Positions 61,390-64,000 of a DNA stretch of 64,000 nt are shown here, one piece after another. The notes beneath the pieces are model-generated. The model saw only the letters and a program-made list of their open reading frames with translations. It had not been told where the DNA came from and made no database searches. The translations under genes and the position numbers were made by a program. The stretch is taken from assembly GCA_001714685.2 (NCBI GenBank), contig MDTP02000008.1, forward strand, positions 1-64,000, read 5' to 3'. Numbering within the stretch: position 1 is the first letter of the stretch; every line of letters begins with the position of its first letter. This DNA comes from Methanosarcina sp. Ant1. GTDB taxonomy: Archaea > Halobacteriota > Methanosarcinia > Methanosarcinales > Methanosarcinaceae.

Positions 61390-62874
61390 TCATCTTTCAT
61401 TCTTCTGTGTATGCTCTGAGATCCAGTTCCCTATCAGCTCCAAAGCGGCTGGAGAAATGGTCTCTTCAATCTTTGCGTACTCTATGGGGGACCCGGTTTT
61501 GGCAGTCTGGAATAAATGATTGAGCCCTGGCATCTCTTTTACTGTATAGTCCTTATTGCCTCCGGCTTTGAGAGCATCGTCGATAGCACGGAGGTTTTCT
61601 TCAGGCGGAACCTGGAGATCTTTTTCGCCATTTATTGCCAGTACGGGGCATTTCACCTTCATCAATGTCAGTTTGGGGTCATATGTCAGGAAAAAACGCA
61701 TCCATCGCGATAAAAGTGCCTGGGTTTGAGCGTCAAGGTTAGCTTCAGAGTAGCCTAAATGCTGTTTTTCTTTTTCGCTCATGTTTGCCATCTCATCATT
61801 TAGAAGTTTGTGAATTTTCTCCCCGGCGATTGTATTATTTTGTTCTTCCTTTACTATGGAGAACATACTTTTCATGAGAGCTTCATTTAGGGCAATAGTC
61901 TCGTTGTTTGCCCCTCCTGCCCGGGCAATCAGGGCACTCTGCAAGTACAGAATTTCTTCTCCTGTCAGGCCAGGACCTGCCATCATCACGATGAAAGAAA
62001 CATCAGAAGAATTAACTGCTACGATAGGAGCAATAAGACCTCCTTCACTGTGCCCGATCAGGCCGATATGGTTCGGGTCTATCTCCTTGCGGCTTTTCAG
62101 GTATTCAACGCCTGAGAGTACGTCCCCTGCAAAATCTTCGCTCGTGGCCTCTGAGAAGTTTCCGGTTGATCCTCCAATTCCCCGGTCATCTACCCTGAGT
62201 ACAGCAATACCCTGGCGTGTCAGATAATCCGAAAGTACAAGGAATGGACGGTGACCTACTATCTCTTCATTACGGTTTTGCGGGCCGGAGCCGGTTATGA
62301 GCACTACAGCTGGAAATGGCCCCTCCGACCTGGGAAGTGTTAACGTCCCTGCCAGTTTTACTCCTGCTTCCTTATTTCCATAAACAACTTCTTCTTCAGC
62401 ATACGGATAAGGTTTTACAGGGTCCTGCTCTCTGCGCAGATCAGGTGCTTTATCAATATGGTTAAGCACAAGTGGAAAAACTGATCCGGCCTGCTTCCAT
62501 TTCCCTTCGATAGTTTTACCGTCCTCTTTAGCTGTTCCTTCAAAAACACCCCTGACGGATTTCACTTCAAGGCTCAGCTTGCCACCTTTATAAGTAACTG
62601 TTTCTACAGGTATGCCGCTTGCTCCCTGATCAAGACTGTCCATTGTGGCAACAGTTGAACCATCAGGTTTAGTGGAAATATTGAACAAAATTCTTAGTTC
62701 CGCCCCACCTGGGACTTTCAGACTTCCCTGCCAGAGGCCTTCGATATTCGTGATGTCTTCGGTACTGTTATCATGCGTAATATTTTGTTGTAGACTCTCC
62801 GGTTTCGAGATGCATCCTGGGCCAGTTATAGTCACAATTAATAAAACTACGCAAATTATGGTCTTACCATTCAT
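61390..62874 (-). CDS. Exported alpha/beta hydrolase, probable lipoprotein
   Basis: A protein of about 494 aa with a signal peptide ending in a lipobox-like TGPGC, an N-terminal beta-rich domain of about 110 residues (IEGLWQGSLKVPGGAELRIL) and an alpha/beta hydrolase domain. In the latter, GHSEGG holds the nucleophile Ser, the DDRGIGGS strand is present and MPGLNHLFQ holds the catalytic His. It resembles the YqjL/BAAT-like serine hydrolases with an N-terminal DUF3887-like domain; substrate unknown. I start at ATG 62874 with AGAGGA upstream, but an in-frame ATG at 62892 has the same context because the site is duplicated. Confidence 0.85.
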   Translation of the reverse strand: MNGKTIICVVLLIVTITGPGCISKPESLQQNITHDNSTEDITNIEGLWQGSLKVPGGAELRILFNISTKPDGSTVATMDSLDQGASGIPVETVTYKGGKLSLEVKSVRGVFEGTAKEDGKTIEGKWKQAGSVFPLVLNHIDKAPDLRREQDPVKPYPYAEEEVVYGNKEAGVKLAGTLTLPRSEGPFPAVVLITGSGPQNRNEEIVGHRPFLVLSDYLTRQGIAVLRVDDRGIGGSTGNFSEATSEDFAGDVLSGVEYLKSRKEIDPNHIGLIGHSEGGLIAPIVAVNSSDVSFIVMMAGPGLTGEEILYLQSALIARAGGANNETIALNEALMKSMFSIVKEEQNNTIAGEKIHKLLNDEMANMSEKEKQHLGYSEANLDAQTQALLSRWMRFFLTYDPKLTLMKVKCPVLAINGEKDLQVPPEENLRAIDDALKAGGNKDYTVKEMPGLNHLFQTAKTGSPIEYAKIEETISPAALELIGNWISEHTQKNER

Positions 62875-63096
62875 AATAGGTCCTCTATTCATAATAGGTC
62901 CTTATTCGTTTCTTTTTACTCTTCATTTAACCTTCTCTTATTCTCTCTTTTATTATTTTAACTCATTTTCATTACAATTCCCAGGTGCAATTGAAATCTC
63001 AGCTAATCGATCGAGATAAATTTTGTAAATAGGTCATGATTAATTTGTTGAGTATCCCGGCAAATTCTTTAAGCTGGAAGTCTTTTTACTCGTCCT

Positions 63097-64000
63097 GTGT
63101 TTCAGGTAAAAAAGAATGCTCTTCTGGCAGTGTTGATTGGCTGTGTACTCTACGGGATGACCGGATTATTTCTCTCCCGCATCCATGACATGCCGATAAC
63201 GTCCATCATATTTTACAGATTATTCTTTGGCCTTTGCCTGATATTCACTTTTCTTCTGGTAACGAACAGGCTAGGAGAGCTGAAACTCGGGAAATGTAAG
63301 TTTCGGCTTCTCTTACAGGGCATCTTTGTCCTGGTTAATATGTTCCTTTATTTCATGTGCGTAAAGAAAACCTGTTTTTCCACAGCTATCCTGCTCGAAT
63401 ATACTGCTCCGGTCTACGTAATGCTGGCTTCTCCTCTCGTTTTGAAAGAAAATGTTGGAAGGGAAAGCATTGCAGCACTTTTCCTGGCAATGGCAGGTGT
63501 TTATCTTGTTATTAGGCCTAATGGAGGGTTTAATACTCTTGAATTTTCCAGTGATCATTTCATAGGTATCGCATCGGGACTTTTTGCAGGATTGGTCTTT
63601 GCAGTTATCATTATGAACGTAAGAATCCTGAAAAGAGACAACTCCGAATTTGCAATTGCCTTCTGGGGAACTGCTATCAGCTGCCTTCTGATGGTACCTT
63701 TCGCTTTTGAGACTTCCTTTTCAGTGCTGGTCTCCAATCTAGTTTCGCTGCTAATTTTTGGGGTTGTCTCTGTTGGGATCGGAGGGGTTCTAACTACTAT
63801 AGGCTTTGCAAATCTTAAATCTCATAAGGGAAGCCTACTTGCTCTGATAGAACCCGTAGCTGGTGTCTTCTTTGATTTTGCAGTGCTTGGAGTTGCCCTT
63901 TCAGCAGGTTCGCTTGCAGGCTGTATGCTAGTTCTTACTGCAGCTCTAATTGTCAGTTGCAGAGGTTCTTCAAAAACGAAAGTTAATCAAAGGACTTTCT
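63097..64000 (+). CDS. DMT superfamily (EamA) transporter, paralogue 3 (3' end beyond the window)
   Basis: The frame is open to the window edge, giving at least 301 codons. It repeats the pattern of the two transporters at 47.9-49.8 kb: VLIGCVLYGMTGLFLSRIHD, TAILLEYTAPVYVMLASPLV, and GSLLALIEPVAGVFFDFAVL in the second EamA repeat, with about ten hydrophobic segments. The start is GTG 63097, the only reasonable start codon after a stop at 63070; no ribosome-binding site is clear. Substrate unknown. Confidence 0.82.
   Translation, partial: MFQVKKNALLAVLIGCVLYGMTGLFLSRIHDMPITSIIFYRLFFGLCLIFTFLLVTNRLGELKLGKCKFRLLLQGIFVLVNMFLYFMCVKKTCFSTAILLEYTAPVYVMLASPLVLKENVGRESIAALFLAMAGVYLVIRPNGGFNTLEFSSDHFIGIASGLFAGLVFAVIIMNVRILKRDNSEFAIAFWGTAISCLLMVPFAFETSFSVLVSNLVSLLIFGVVSVGIGGVLTTIGFANLKSHKGSLLALIEPVAGVFFDFAVLGVALSAGSLAGCMLVLTAALIVSCRGSSKTKVNQRTF

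Overview
This window is archaeal and almost certainly from a Methanosarcina species. Support comes from an Orc1/Cdc6 initiator, archaeal DnaG primase, a four-OB-fold RPA of the Methanosarcina RPA1 type, archaeosine synthase, the UPF0200/UPF0201 pair, an archaeal 16S-23S-5S operon, TATA-box promoters, Shine-Dalgarno sites matching the 16S 3' end, and AT-rich intergenic DNA with pyrimidine tracts. I cannot name the species from sequence alone.

Layout. 1-1.7 kb: AT-rich DNA upstream of cdc6 with one origin recognition box (ORB) and two operator-like palindromes; a likely replication origin. 1.7-10.4 kb: cdc6, UPF0200 kinase-like protein, UPF0201, a sugar isomerase-like TIM barrel, a gamma-glutamylcyclotransferase-like protein, a SelB-like protein with an altered P-loop, an Rnl3-type RNA ligase and an AIM24-family protein. 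10.6-15.7 kb: five consecutive CBS-domain genes on the minus strand. 15.7-16.6 kb: a 14-bp tandem array, two ORB-bearing direct repeats and a MITE-like element. 16.6-25.2 kb: RPA, RNA 2'-phosphotransferase, RNA 3'-phosphate cyclase, a disulfide reductase-like flavoprotein, a 1.4-kb gap holding a possible structured RNA, and dnaG. 25.7-38 kb: UPF0058, a GNAT acetyltransferase, archaeosine synthase, a GlcD/GlcF-type oxidase pair, two tandem paralogous small proteins, a YgiQ radical SAM protein, an MBL-fold hydrolase, a TatD hydrolase and a LeuA/CimA synthase. 38.2-43.5 kb: rRNA operon with tandem promoters. 44-64 kb: cyclophilin, class II ribonucleotide reductase, three DMT transporters (the last cut by the window end), ABC ATPase plus PPC protein, a HTH regulator, enolase, ABC permease, TauE permease, a ThyX-like protein, an APC permease, a SET protein, a Cys-rich exported peptide, decayed DNA and an exported alpha/beta hydrolase.

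Themes. Replication genes (cdc6, RPA, dnaG) lie within 25 kb of one another and of three ORB sites. RNA end-processing enzymes (RNA ligase, KptA, RtcA) share the same segment. Short tandem repeats of about 13-19 bp recur in intergenic DNA, several directly in front of genes or the rRNA operon. The least explained items are the ORB pair at 16.2-16.4 kb, the five-gene CBS cluster, the tandem small-protein pair at 31.7-32.3 kb, the duplicated rRNA promoter/hairpin cassette and the diverged ThyX-like protein.
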